Shown here: positions 53,901 through 63,030 of the stretch, piece after piece | Layout: each line of letters starts with the position of its first letter | How positions within the stretch are numbered: the stretch's first letter is position 1 | Assembly (NCBI RefSeq): GCF_000971965.1 | Contig: NZ_LAQP01000013.1 | Location: forward strand, 124,001 to 188,000 | Direction of reading: 5' to 3' | Length of the DNA stretch: 64,000 bases | DNA from: Paenibacillus wulumuqiensis | GTDB lineage: Bacteria; Bacillota; Bacilli; Paenibacillales; Paenibacillaceae | Notes under the pieces: generated by a model | Databases searched by the model: none | What the model was told of the DNA's origin: nothing | What the model saw: only the letters and a program-made list of their open reading frames with translations | Made by a program: the position numbers and the translations under genes

Positions 53901-53920
53901 TAGATAGATAGATAGATAGA
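53901..53920. repeat. (TAGA)5 tetranucleotide repeat in the flgE-swrD gap
   Basis: Five exact TAGA units lie 3 bp after the flgE stop. The last unit forms the base of a GAGGGAG/CTCCCTC stem-loop (53919-53944). Simple repeats of this sort can slip in length, here without changing any reading frame. Confidence 0.8.
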
Positions 53921-53979
53921 GGGAGGAATATTATCTTCTCCCTCTTCTCTATAGCAAGTAACTTTCAAGGAGGGTATAT

Positions 53980-54204
53980 ATGATCCCTGTCACGCGGCTT
54001 AACGGTTCCCCCATGTGGCTTAATGCCCTGCTAATCGAAATGGTGGAAGAAACGCCTGATACCTACATCACCTTAACCACAGGTAAGCGTCTGATTGTAT
54101 TGGAAAAGGCGGCACAGGTAACGAGTCTGGTTCAAGAATACAATAAAAGTATAGGCACACTTACTGGAACAATTAAGGTGCAGCATATGGAGGAATTGGA
54201 ATGA
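53980..54204 (+). CDS. swrD: Flagellar protein SwrD (FlbD family)
   Basis: The predicted 74-residue FlbD-family protein, called SwrD in B. subtilis, is needed for full motor power and swarming. The family pattern is visible: VTRLNGSPMWLNALLIEMVEE and LTTGKRLIVLEKAAQV. ATG 53980 follows GGAGGG. The stop codon overlaps the start of fliL (ATGA). Confidence 0.92.
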   Translation: MIPVTRLNGSPMWLNALLIEMVEETPDTYITLTTGKRLIVLEKAAQVTSLVQEYNKSIGTLTGTIKVQHMEELE

Positions 54205-54683
54205 AAAAGTTACTACCCTGGATAATTAGCGGGGTACTGGCGCTGGGATTGATTGGTGTGGTTGCATTTTTCCTGATGGGAAATATGTTTGGTGAAAAGA
54301 AACCAACTACTGCTGCTGAAGCCGCGGCGGCCGAGAAAGCCAAATTGGAAAGTATGACAGCGACAGAGATTGCAGCTGTATCATCGGACATCACGGATAT
54401 GACAACAAACCTGGCAGACCCTTCCTATGTAGTGAAAATCAGCTTTTCCTTTCAACTCGCCGATGAAGACGCCAAGGCCAACTTTGATCTGATCAAGGAT
54501 CTGAAGGTTAAACCGATTATTGTAAGAACGCTGGCAGACACCAATCCGGAGGACCTCAACAGTGCCAAGGGCATTGATCAGCTGGATGCCAAACTGCTCA
54601 AATTGATTAACAGTGCATTGCCTGCCGAAGGTGGCAAGCTGGTAGACGTACAGGTATCCGACCGCATCGTAAGCTCCATTTAA
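54201..54683 (+). CDS. fliL: Flagellar basal body-associated protein FliL
   Basis: The predicted 160-residue FliL has one N-terminal membrane span (LLPWIISGVLALGLIGVVAFFLM), then a short Ala/Glu-rich linker and the stomatin-like periplasmic domain (YVVKISFSFQLADEDAKANF and a C-terminal VQVSDRIVSS). FliL supports the stator. It overlaps swrD by 4 bp and is followed by fliM after 66 bp. Confidence 0.93.
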   Translation: MKKLLPWIISGVLALGLIGVVAFFLMGNMFGEKKPTTAAEAAAAEKAKLESMTATEIAAVSSDITDMTTNLADPSYVVKISFSFQLADEDAKANFDLIKDLKVKPIIVRTLADTNPEDLNSAKGIDQLDAKLLKLINSALPAEGGKLVDVQVSDRIVSSI

Positions 54684-54749
54684 TAGAGAAAGCTGGAATC
54701 AACCTAATCTTAACAATGAATCAGTTTACTATCGTAAGGGGGTGAGATT

Positions 54750-55748
54750 ATGGTAGATGTATTATCCCAAGGTGAGATTGATGCCCTATTGGCGGCACTT
54801 TCTTCCGGGGAAATGGATGCGGAGGAACTCAAAAAGGAAGAGACCCAGAAAAAGGTTAGAGTATACGACTTTAAACGGGCAGTCCGATTTTCCAAGGATC
54901 ATATCCGGAGTTTGACCCGGATTCATGAGAACTTTGCACGTTATCTGACTACGTATTTTTCAGCGCAGCTTCGCACTTTTGTACAAATTAATGTTGTTCA
55001 GGTCGAGCAGCTTCCTTATGACGAATTTATACGCTCTATTCCTAAAATGACGATTTTGAACATTTTTGAAGCTGAACCACTGGAAGGCCGGATGGTACTG
55101 GAAGTTCATCCGAATATCGCTTTTGCGATGCTGGATCGCCTGCTTGGCGGTACCGGTACAGCACCTTCCAAAATCAATGCACTCACTGAGATTGAGACTA
55201 CAATCATCGAGCGTGTGTTCAGCCGTACGTTCGAAAGCTTGCAGGAAGCATGGAAGACAGTGATTGATCTGTCTCCACGTATGGAAGCACTGGAGACCAA
55301 CCCGCAATTTATGTCACTGGTATCTCCGAATGAAACGATTGCCCTGATCTCGCTGAGTACCAAAATTGGCGATACGACAGGGATGATTAACCTTTGTATT
55401 CCACATGTTGTTATTGAACCAATCATGACCAAGCTTTCTGCACATCACTGGTTCGTTTCTCAGAAAAAAGAACCGGCACGAGAAGAAGTGGAAGCACTCG
55501 AGTATCGTGTGAATCGTGCACAACTGCCAATCATTGCTGAGCTGGGTGATTCGCGATTATCCATTCAGGAGTTTTTAAGCTTATCGGTGGGTGATGTCAT
55601 TTCGCTTAATAAACCGGTACATGATTCACTATCCATAAAAGTAGGCAATCAGCTTAAATTTATAGGAAGCCCGGGTACGGTAAAAGACCGGGTAGCCGTT
55701 CAGATTGACGAGATCGTCAGTGAAGGAGTGGAAGAAATTGACGAGTAA
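54750..55748 (+). CDS. fliM: Flagellar motor switch protein FliM
   Basis: The predicted 332-residue C-ring protein has the N-terminal CheY-binding peptide VLSQGEIDALLAALSSG, a CheC-like middle domain (FDFKR-like YDFKRAVRFSKDHIRSL and LDRLLGGTG) and a C-terminal SpoA domain (LSVGDVISLNKPV, FIGSPGTVKDRVAVQI). AAGGGGGTGAG precedes ATG 54750. It overlaps fliY by 11 bp. Confidence 0.96.
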   Translation: MVDVLSQGEIDALLAALSSGEMDAEELKKEETQKKVRVYDFKRAVRFSKDHIRSLTRIHENFARYLTTYFSAQLRTFVQINVVQVEQLPYDEFIRSIPKMTILNIFEAEPLEGRMVLEVHPNIAFAMLDRLLGGTGTAPSKINALTEIETTIIERVFSRTFESLQEAWKTVIDLSPRMEALETNPQFMSLVSPNETIALISLSTKIGDTTGMINLCIPHVVIEPIMTKLSAHHWFVSQKKEPAREEVEALEYRVNRAQLPIIAELGDSRLSIQEFLSLSVGDVISLNKPVHDSLSIKVGNQLKFIGSPGTVKDRVAVQIDEIVSEGVEEIDE

Positions 55749-57045
55749 AGATTATTTGTCACAGGAAGAGATTGACGCTTTGCTTAAGCAATCATCCGGT
55801 GATGATGACAGTGCAGCCTCAGGAACTTCCGGACAGAGTGTGGATGATTTTCTGACTCCACTGGAACAGGATGCGCTTGGAGAAATCGGAAATATCACAT
55901 TTGGTAGTGCAGCAACCGCATTATCGACCCTGTTGGGACAAAAAGTGGATATTACTACTCCACAGGTAGGCATCATTACCCGTACTGAATTTGAAAATGA
56001 ATTTCCCAAGCCGCATGTAGCGGTCCATGTCGAGTATGTGGATGGATTCCAGGGAATTAACTCTCTTGTCATCCAAACACGTGATGCTCAGGTAATTGCG
56101 GACTTGATGCTCGGAGGTGAAGGACATCCCAAGGACGAAGAGTTAAACGAAATTCATGTCAGCGCTGTACAGGAAGCCATGAACCAGATGATGGGATCAT
56201 CTGCCACTTCGATGTCGACCATCTTCAACCGGTTTGTTAATATCTCACCACCGGGAATTGATATCCTGGATGTAAGTAATGATCAGGGCGTAAGCATGCT
56301 GCCAGCGGAGGAGACATTAATCAAGATTTCTTTCCGTTTATTGATTGGAGATCTGATTGATTCCACTATCATGCAGCTGATTACTGTAGAATTTGCCAAG
56401 TACATGGTAGATATTCTGATCAATGGCGGAGAGGAAGCTGCTCCTGAGCAGCCTGTACCAAGTGCACCAGCCGCTCCTGCAGCGCCTCCACAGGCAGCAC
56501 CACCGCAGGCAGCCATGCCGCCGCAACAAGCTCCTGAGCAGCCTGCTGCGCCGCCAATGATGCCACCGCAGGGAATGCCGGGCTATGGCCAGCAGCCTCC
56601 ATATGGCATGCCTGATCAGCCTTATCCGCCGTATCCTCCATATCCGTATCCTCCGGGTTACGGTATGCCGCCACAGCCATATCCGCAGGCACCACAGCAC
56701 TATGGCGCACCGGCAGGCAGAGAGGTTAATGTCCAACCGGTTCAATTTGCTAACTTCGGCGCAGGAGCTCCTCCTAACCTGGATGAAAATAATTTGAACT
56801 TACTGATGGACATTCCACTCAAAGTCACCGTAGAATTAGGAAGGACCCAACGGCAAATTAAAGATATACTTGAATTGTCCCAGGGAGCGATTATTGAACT
56901 GGACAAATTGGCGGGGGAACCGGTAGACATCCTGGTTAACAACAAACTGATCGCCAAAGGCGAAGTTGTCGTTATTGATGAAAACTTTGGTGTCCGTGTC
57001 ACAGATATCGTAAGCCAGTGGGACCGAATTCAAAAAATACAATAA
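55738..57045 (+). CDS. fliY: Flagellar motor switch phosphatase FliY
   Basis: The predicted 435-residue FliY has a FliM-like N-terminal peptide (YLSQEEIDALLKQ), a CheC-type phosphatase domain with two E-x-x-N motifs (ALGEIGNITFGSA and AVQEAMNQMMGSS) and a C-terminal FliN/SpoA domain (VELGRTQRQIKDILELSQGA). A Pro/Gln/Tyr-rich linker of about 95 residues (roughly 232-327), with repeated YPPYP and PPQQAP elements, joins them and makes the protein longer than the 378 residues of B. subtilis. TTG 55738 lies 9 bp after GAAGGAG. It dephosphorylates CheY-P at the switch. Confidence 0.94.
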   Translation: MTSKDYLSQEEIDALLKQSSGDDDSAASGTSGQSVDDFLTPLEQDALGEIGNITFGSAATALSTLLGQKVDITTPQVGIITRTEFENEFPKPHVAVHVEYVDGFQGINSLVIQTRDAQVIADLMLGGEGHPKDEELNEIHVSAVQEAMNQMMGSSATSMSTIFNRFVNISPPGIDILDVSNDQGVSMLPAEETLIKISFRLLIGDLIDSTIMQLITVEFAKYMVDILINGGEEAAPEQPVPSAPAAPAAPPQAAPPQAAMPPQQAPEQPAAPPMMPPQGMPGYGQQPPYGMPDQPYPPYPPYPYPPGYGMPPQPYPQAPQHYGAPAGREVNVQPVQFANFGAGAPPNLDENNLNLLMDIPLKVTVELGRTQRQIKDILELSQGAIIELDKLAGEPVDILVNNKLIAKGEVVVIDENFGVRVTDIVSQWDRIQKIQ

Positions 57046-57072
57046 AGATCACTCAGGGAGGATTTTAAATCA

Positions 57073-57438
57073 ATGGCAAACCGAATTCTTATCGTGGATG
57101 ATGCAGCTTTTATGAGAATGATGATCCGGGATATTTTGACTAAAAATGGATACGAAGTGGTAGGAGAAGCTCAAGACGGAGCACAGGCAGTAGAGAAATT
57201 TAAGGAACTTCGTCCGGATCTGGTTACCATGGACATCACAATGCCTGAGATGGACGGCATTGCTGCATTGAAAGAAATTAAAAAGATGGATGGCGGAGCC
57301 AAAGTAATCATGTGTTCAGCGATGGGTCAGCAGGCCATGGTTATCGATGCGATTCAAGCAGGAGCCAAAGACTTTATCGTAAAACCTTTCCAGGCTGATC
57401 GTGTTATTGAAGCGATTAGCAAGACGCTCGGAGTATAG
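57073..57438 (+). CDS. cheY: Chemotaxis response regulator CheY
   Basis: The predicted 121-residue single receiver domain has the acidic pocket Asp9-Asp10, phosphoacceptor Asp54 (VTMDITMPEMDG), the switch Ser/Thr in IMCSAMGQQ and Lys in DFIVKPFQ. Phosphorylated CheY binds FliM; FliY next door removes the phosphate. AGGGAGG precedes ATG 57073. Confidence 0.96.
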   Translation: MANRILIVDDAAFMRMMIRDILTKNGYEVVGEAQDGAQAVEKFKELRPDLVTMDITMPEMDGIAALKEIKKMDGGAKVIMCSAMGQQAMVIDAIQAGAKDFIVKPFQADRVIEAISKTLGV

Positions 57439-57450
57439 GAGAATATTCCC

Positions 57451-57981
57451 ATGTCAGGTTCAGCAGCCACAATGGGAGGAACAGGCGATTATATCCTAAA
57501 CCTAGTTTGGGTTATAATCGTCTTGGCTGTAATAATAGGCCTAATTATTTTACTGCTTCGGTTCCTGGGCAGGAAAAATCAAACCTGGTTGTCCCGCCGT
57601 GCCATCCGCACCATAGGCGGGGTAGCTATGGGCCCAAACAAGTCGCTACAGGTGATTGAGATTGGCAGCAGCGTCTATCTGATCGGTGTAGGAGATGATA
57701 TTACCCTTGTGGATAAAATCTCTGATCCCGAAGAGGCAGAGCTGATTATAAGCTCATTTCAATCCGAATCGGTGGAGCAGAATAACATTCTTACTCCGCT
57801 AATCTCCAAACTCAGCAACCGTTTCCGTCCTAAGTCTTCCGTGCAAGAAGAAGAACTTGGTGATACGGATGCTTTCCAGGAAGTATTCGAAAGCAAACTG
57901 CGCCAGATTCCGAATCGCCGGCAGAAGATGGAGGAACTGCTGAAAGAGGAAGATTCTACAGATCGGTCGAGGGATTCATGA
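57451..57981 (+). CDS. fliO: Flagellar export protein FliO (FliZ)
   Basis: The predicted 176-residue FliO has one membrane span (LNLVWVIIVLAVIIGLIILLL) and a cytoplasmic SpoA-like domain (IRTIGGVAMGPNKSLQVIEIG). It helps assemble the FliP ring of the export gate. The N-terminal leader (about 10 residues) is short and there is no cleavable signal, unlike B. subtilis FliO. It overlaps fliP by 4 bp. Confidence 0.9.
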   Translation: MSGSAATMGGTGDYILNLVWVIIVLAVIIGLIILLLRFLGRKNQTWLSRRAIRTIGGVAMGPNKSLQVIEIGSSVYLIGVGDDITLVDKISDPEEAELIISSFQSESVEQNNILTPLISKLSNRFRPKSSVQEEELGDTDAFQEVFESKLRQIPNRRQKMEELLKEEDSTDRSRDS

Positions 57982-58745
57982 AAAAAAAGCTGATATTAAC
58001 CTTTATGATGCTTTTTCTAGCCAGCTTCTTATCGGTTCACCCTATATTTGCTGCAACTGCTGATCCGATACCGAATATCGATATTCAGATCGGCAATAAT
58101 GATAATGCAGCGGATGGCCCGGCGACCAGTTCGCTGTCTATTTTGCTTATGATTACACTCATTAGCATAGCGCCATCTTTTCTGGTATTAATGACCAGTT
58201 TTACACGTATTGTGATTGTGCTCAGCTTTGTCCGGACTTCATTAGGGACTAACCAGATGCCTCCCAATCAGGTACTGGTAGGACTGGCTTTATTTTTAAC
58301 TATCTTCATTATGTCACCCACATTATCCCAGATGAATGAAGTTGCTTTACAGCCTTACCTGCAGGGTGATATTACCCAGACGCAGGCTTTGAAGGCGGCA
58401 GAGAAGCCGATCAAGGAATTCATGTTCAAGCATACGAGAGAAAAAGACCTGCTTCTTTTCCTGAATTACACCGGTACTCCAAAGCCAAACAATGTACAGG
58501 ACATTCCGCTCTCGGTCATGGTTCCATCCTATGCAATTAGTGAACTCAAGACAGCTTTCCAGATGGGCTTTATGGTCTTTATACCGTTTCTTGTCATCGA
58601 CATCGTAGTAGCGAGTGTACTGATGGCCATGGGTATGATGATGCTACCACCTGTAATGATTTCACTTCCTTTCAAAATTTTGCTATTTGTGCTGGTCGAT
58701 GGCTGGTATCTTATCGTCAAATCGCTATTGATTAGTTTTAATTAG
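57978..58745 (+). CDS. fliP: Flagellar export gate protein FliP
   Basis: The predicted 255-residue core export-gate protein has an N-terminal signal-like segment (LILTFMMLFLASFLSVHPIFA) and four membrane spans with the FliP signatures PSFLVLMTSFTRIVIVLSFVR and LGTNQMPPNQVLVGLALFLT. It forms the pentameric gate with FliQ and FliR. ATG overlaps the fliO stop. Confidence 0.97.
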   Translation: MKKKLILTFMMLFLASFLSVHPIFAATADPIPNIDIQIGNNDNAADGPATSSLSILLMITLISIAPSFLVLMTSFTRIVIVLSFVRTSLGTNQMPPNQVLVGLALFLTIFIMSPTLSQMNEVALQPYLQGDITQTQALKAAEKPIKEFMFKHTREKDLLLFLNYTGTPKPNNVQDIPLSVMVPSYAISELKTAFQMGFMVFIPFLVIDIVVASVLMAMGMMMLPPVMISLPFKILLFVLVDGWYLIVKSLLISFN

Positions 58746-58782
58746 TGCAGCACCCAAAACACCGCATTAAGGGAGGTAAATC

Positions 58783-59052
58783 ATGAGTTCGGAGTTTATC
58801 ATCGGTATGGCGGGACAGGCGGTATACACCGTTTTAAAAATCAGTGCCCCGATGCTTATTCTTGGACTGGTAGTCGGTCTGGTTGTGAGTATTTTCCAGG
58901 CGACTACACAAATCCAGGAGCAAACTCTTGCCTTTGTACCTAAAATCGTAGCTGTAATGCTCGCACTGTTGTTATTTGGTCCGTGGATATTGACAGTTAT
59001 GGTTGATTACACTGGTGATATCCTCGGCAATTTATACAAATACATTGGTTAG
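58783..59052 (+). CDS. fliQ: Flagellar export gate protein FliQ
   Basis: The predicted 89-residue protein has two membrane spans and the family motif GLVVSIFQATTQIQEQTLAFVPK. It wraps the FliP-FliR core of the export gate. GGGAGG lies 7 bp before ATG 58783. Confidence 0.97.
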   Translation: MSSEFIIGMAGQAVYTVLKISAPMLILGLVVGLVVSIFQATTQIQEQTLAFVPKIVAVMLALLLFGPWILTVMVDYTGDILGNLYKYIG

Positions 59053-59063
59053 GCTGATTGCTT

Positions 59064-59861
59064 ATGGAGATACTGCAGCAAAGTTTTCCTGTTTTTTTGC
59101 TTATTTTTTGTCGAATGACCGCTTTTTTTGTAGTTTCACCTATTTTCTCGTCCCGAAGCGTACCGAATACGTTTAAGATAGGGATCGCTCTTTTTATCTC
59201 GCTTTTAATTTTCCTTCTCAAAGGAACATCAGTCACCATATCCGAGGAACCGGGAATATACGTACTGCTCGTTCTTCGCGAAGTATTGATCGGGTTGCTG
59301 CTCGGTTATGTCGCTTATCTGATGTTCACGGTTATTCAAATGGCCGGTTCCTTTATTGATATTCAGACCGGTTTTGGTATAGCGAGTGTGTTTGACCCGC
59401 TGACAGGAGCTTCGGCACCGATGATCGGTAACTTCAAATACATGTTTGCCATACTGCTGTTCCTGAGCATGAACGGTCATCACTATCTGATTCAATCGGT
59501 ATTGTACAGTTATGATTGGATACCACTGGATGCAGAGATTATGAGTAAGATGATGGATGGCTCCATCAGCGAATTTCTTATTCGTACCTTCAGCAACTCG
59601 TTTATGATCGCATTTCAAATGGCAGCACCGATCGTTGTAGCAATGTTCCTGACGGATGTGGGACTCGGGTTCCTCGCACGGAGTGCTCCGCAGTTCAATA
59701 TCTTTGTTATCGGAGTACCGGTCAAAATTATTGTCGGTCTGTTCATGCTGATGCTGCTGACACCAAGTTTTGCCTTTATTTTCGAAAATTTGTTTGGACA
59801 GCTATTTCAGGCGATGCAGTCTTTATTGAAAGTAATCGGCACAGCTCCACAGCCCAAGTAG
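59064..59861 (+). CDS. fliR: Flagellar export gate protein FliR
   Basis: The predicted 265-residue hydrophobic protein has about six membrane spans. Family features include IFCRMTAFFVVSPIFSSRSVP and GSFIDIQTGFGIASVFDP. I chose ATG 59064 over TTG 59058 because the upstream TAGG is then better spaced; the ribosome site is weak either way, suggesting coupling to fliQ, which ends 11 bp upstream. Confidence 0.95.
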   Translation: MEILQQSFPVFLLIFCRMTAFFVVSPIFSSRSVPNTFKIGIALFISLLIFLLKGTSVTISEEPGIYVLLVLREVLIGLLLGYVAYLMFTVIQMAGSFIDIQTGFGIASVFDPLTGASAPMIGNFKYMFAILLFLSMNGHHYLIQSVLYSYDWIPLDAEIMSKMMDGSISEFLIRTFSNSFMIAFQMAAPIVVAMFLTDVGLGFLARSAPQFNIFVIGVPVKIIVGLFMLMLLTPSFAFIFENLFGQLFQAMQSLLKVIGTAPQPK

Positions 59862-59885
59862 ACTCGGAGGAAGGGAGGCAGTACA

Positions 59886-60974
59886 TTGGCATTCAGGTTA
59901 CGAATGAATCTGCAGTTATTCTCTGGCGAGAAAACAGAGGAAGCAACACCCCAGAAGCGCCAGGAGACCCGTAAAAAAGGCCAGGTTGCCAAAAGTATGG
60001 ATATACCAGGCGCAGCGATCATGCTGGGTGGGATATTATGCTTACTTATGTTTAATGATTTTTATATGAAGCGTATTACCTGGCTATTTACAGATGCCTT
60101 CATCCACCGGATGTCTACTGAGGTAACGGTCGTTAATATTATGCAGATGCTGGGACAGTATGCCATACAGATTTTATTGCTGCTTGGTCCTGTCTTCGGT
60201 ATTGTCGTTATTCTGGCTCTGGCTGCAAGTTATGCCCAGATTGGGTTTCTGTTTACCGGAGAGCCGATCACACCCAGATTCAGCAAGCTCGATCCAATCA
60301 AGGGATTCAAAAATATCGTATCGATGCGGTCTTTTGTAGAGTTTATCAAATCAGTACTGAAAATGAGTGTAATCGCTTATCTTGTATACAGTACGCTTGA
60401 GGGCGTTATACATGAAATTTCCAAAACAGCGTATATGTCCGTGGAGGCCATTCTTCATTTTACAGGGCAGCTTACCGTGAGCCTCGGAATCAAAGTCGGA
60501 GTTGCGCTATTTATTCTCGCCATACTCGATTATATGTACCAGCGTTATGAACACAATAAAAGTATCCGAATGTCCAAGCAGGATATCAAGGATGAATATA
60601 AAAAGTCGGAAGGGGACCCGTTGATAAAAGGGAAAATCCGTGAAAGACAGCGCCGGATGGCGATGCAGCGGATGATGCAAGAAGTACCTAATGCCGATGT
60701 TATTATTACCAACCCGACTCACTTTGCGGTGGCACTCAAATATGATAATTCGCAAATGGCGGCGCCTCAGGTGATTGCCAAGGGTCAGGATCATATGGCA
60801 TTACGAATTCGCGAAGTAGCAAAGCAAAATCACGTCGTGATTATGGAAAACAAGCCGCTGGCTCGTGCACTGTTCGCCAGATCGGAAATTGGTGATTCCA
60901 TACCTGCAGATTTGTTCCAGGCTGTAGCGGAAGTACTCGCGTATGTATACAAAGTCAAAGGCAAAACAAAGTAA
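59886..60974 (+). CDS. flhB: Flagellar export switch protein FlhB
   Basis: The predicted 362-residue FlhB has four membrane spans and a self-cleaving cytoplasmic domain with NPTH at residues 276-279 (VIITNPTHFAVALKYD). It switches substrate class from hook to filament after the FliK signal. The N-terminus LQLFSGEKTEEATPQKRQE is typical. TTG 59886 follows AGGGAGG by about 7 bp. Its C-terminal domain has a free-standing homologue, ylqH, at 25501. Confidence 0.97.
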   Translation: MAFRLRMNLQLFSGEKTEEATPQKRQETRKKGQVAKSMDIPGAAIMLGGILCLLMFNDFYMKRITWLFTDAFIHRMSTEVTVVNIMQMLGQYAIQILLLLGPVFGIVVILALAASYAQIGFLFTGEPITPRFSKLDPIKGFKNIVSMRSFVEFIKSVLKMSVIAYLVYSTLEGVIHEISKTAYMSVEAILHFTGQLTVSLGIKVGVALFILAILDYMYQRYEHNKSIRMSKQDIKDEYKKSEGDPLIKGKIRERQRRMAMQRMMQEVPNADVIITNPTHFAVALKYDNSQMAAPQVIAKGQDHMALRIREVAKQNHVVIMENKPLARALFARSEIGDSIPADLFQAVAEVLAYVYKVKGKTK

Positions 60975-60996
60975 GGGATCGGAGGGCTGAATAACA

Positions 60997-63030
60997 TTGA
61001 AGAAAAAAGACCTGGTTGTCCTTGTAGGCGTTATTGGAATTATCATGATGATGATCCTTCCGATCCCGGCATGGCTGCTTGACGTATTGCTCATCGTCAA
61101 TATCTCACTGGCAATGATTATTTTGCTGATTGCGATGAACACCAAGGAAGCGCTGGAATTTTCCATATTCCCGGCAATGCTGTTGATCACAACACTATTC
61201 CGCCTTGCGCTGAATATTTCTACAACCAAACTGATTCTTGGAGAGGGTGATGCCGGATCGGTTGTTGCTACATTCGGCAGCTGGGTAGCCGGTGGACAGA
61301 TTGCGGTAGGTTTCATCGTCTTCCTGATTCTGGTTATCGTACAATTTATCGTTATTACCAAAGGTTCAGAGCGGGTTGCAGAGGTAGGCGCACGCTTTAC
61401 ACTCGATGCAATGCCCGGTAAGCAGATGAGTATCGATGCAGATTTGAACGCAGGTCTGATCAACGAACAACAAGCCAGAGAACGACGCAGCAAAATTGAA
61501 CGTGAAGCTGATTTTTATGGTGCGATGGATGGTGCGAGTAAGTTCGTTAAAGGGGATGCTATTGCAGGTATTATTATCCTCCTGATCAACTTGATTGGTG
61601 GATTTATTATTGGGATAGCGATTCATGGAATGGCATTCGCTGATGCTCTTTCGACGTATTCCATATTGACCATTGGTGATGGTCTGGTGAGTCAGATTCC
61701 TGCACTGCTGATCTCTACAGCAGCAGGTCTGATTGTTACCCGTGCATCTTCCGAAGGCAATCTGGCTGATGATATTACCAAGCAGCTGTTTTCTTATCCA
61801 ACCCTGCTGTATATTGTGGCAGGCGTTATTACGCTGCTGGGTCTATTTACACCTATTCACTTCCTTACGACTTTCCCGCTGGCTGTTCTGCTTTTCATTG
61901 CAGCTCGGCGTATGCAGGCGAATCTGACGCAGAAGATAGCAGAAGCAGAACAGCATGAAGAAGAACAACAGATCGAAGAAGTTCGCAGTCCGGAAAGTGT
62001 TATCAATCTGCTGCAGATCGACCCGATCGAGTTCGAATTCGGTTACGGATTGATTCCGCTGGCTGATACCCAGCAAGGTGGAGATTTACTGGATCGAATT
62101 ATTATGATTCGTCGTCAATGCGCACTTGAACTGGGTCTTGTGGTCCCTGTTATTCGTATTCGCGATAATATTCAGTTAAAACCTAACGAATATGTAATCA
62201 AAATTAAAGGAAATATCGTAGGCGGTGGTGAATTATTACTAAATCACTACCTGGCCATGAGTCCTGGTTTTGATGATGATTCCATTACAGGTATAGAGAC
62301 TTTGGAACCAGCTTTTGGTCTTCCTGCTTTGTGGATTGATGAATTAACCAAAGATCGGGCTGAATTATCCGGATATACGGTGGTTGATCCGCCTTCCGTA
62401 GTAGCCACCCATCTGACCGAACTGATCAAAAAGCACTCCCACGAGCTGCTGGGACGTCAGGAGACACGTTCTTTGGTCGACAATCTGCGTGAAAACTACC
62501 CTGTATTGGTGGATGAGCTGATTCCTTCAATCCTGTCGGTAGGTGACGTACAGAAAGTATTGGTTAAATTATTAAAAGAGAAAATTTCCATTCGCGACAT
62601 GGTAACTATATTTGAGACACTGGCCGATTATGGAGCTTATACCAAAGATCCGGATGTATTGACTGAATATGTACGTCAGTCCCTTTCCCGGCAGATTACA
62701 CAGCAGTTTACCAGCCAGGGAGAGACGCTGCGTGTTATTACCGTCGGTCCGAATCTGGAGAAAAAGATTGCAGAAAGTGTGCAGCAGTCCGAGCAGGGAA
62801 CCTATCTTGCGCTTGATCCGGTGTCCACACAATCGATGTATCAAAAAATTAATGAGCAGGTTAACCGTTTGCTTCAAATGGGACAGCAGCCTGTTGTGCT
62901 GACTTCCCCGGCAATTCGTATGTATCTGCGCCAGTTGATTGAACGTACCATGCAGGATATACCCGTTTTATCCTATAGCGAACTGGAACCCAATGTTGAA
63001 ATTCAAAGTGTCGGGGTGGTGAACTTATGA
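60997..63030 (+). CDS. flhA: Flagellar export protein FlhA
   Basis: The predicted 677-residue FlhA has about eight N-terminal membrane spans, the FHIPEP-type conserved loop around ARFTLDAMPGKQMSIDADLNAG split by usual spacing, and a large cytoplasmic domain (from about residue 330) forming a nonameric ring that binds substrates and chaperones. TTG 60997 lies 10 bp after GGAGGG. It overlaps flhF by 4 bp (ATGA). Confidence 0.97.
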   Translation: MKKKDLVVLVGVIGIIMMMILPIPAWLLDVLLIVNISLAMIILLIAMNTKEALEFSIFPAMLLITTLFRLALNISTTKLILGEGDAGSVVATFGSWVAGGQIAVGFIVFLILVIVQFIVITKGSERVAEVGARFTLDAMPGKQMSIDADLNAGLINEQQARERRSKIEREADFYGAMDGASKFVKGDAIAGIIILLINLIGGFIIGIAIHGMAFADALSTYSILTIGDGLVSQIPALLISTAAGLIVTRASSEGNLADDITKQLFSYPTLLYIVAGVITLLGLFTPIHFLTTFPLAVLLFIAARRMQANLTQKIAEAEQHEEEQQIEEVRSPESVINLLQIDPIEFEFGYGLIPLADTQQGGDLLDRIIMIRRQCALELGLVVPVIRIRDNIQLKPNEYVIKIKGNIVGGGELLLNHYLAMSPGFDDDSITGIETLEPAFGLPALWIDELTKDRAELSGYTVVDPPSVVATHLTELIKKHSHELLGRQETRSLVDNLRENYPVLVDELIPSILSVGDVQKVLVKLLKEKISIRDMVTIFETLADYGAYTKDPDVLTEYVRQSLSRQITQQFTSQGETLRVITVGPNLEKKIAESVQQSEQGTYLALDPVSTQSMYQKINEQVNRLLQMGQQPVVLTSPAIRMYLRQLIERTMQDIPVLSYSELEPNVEIQSVGVVNL

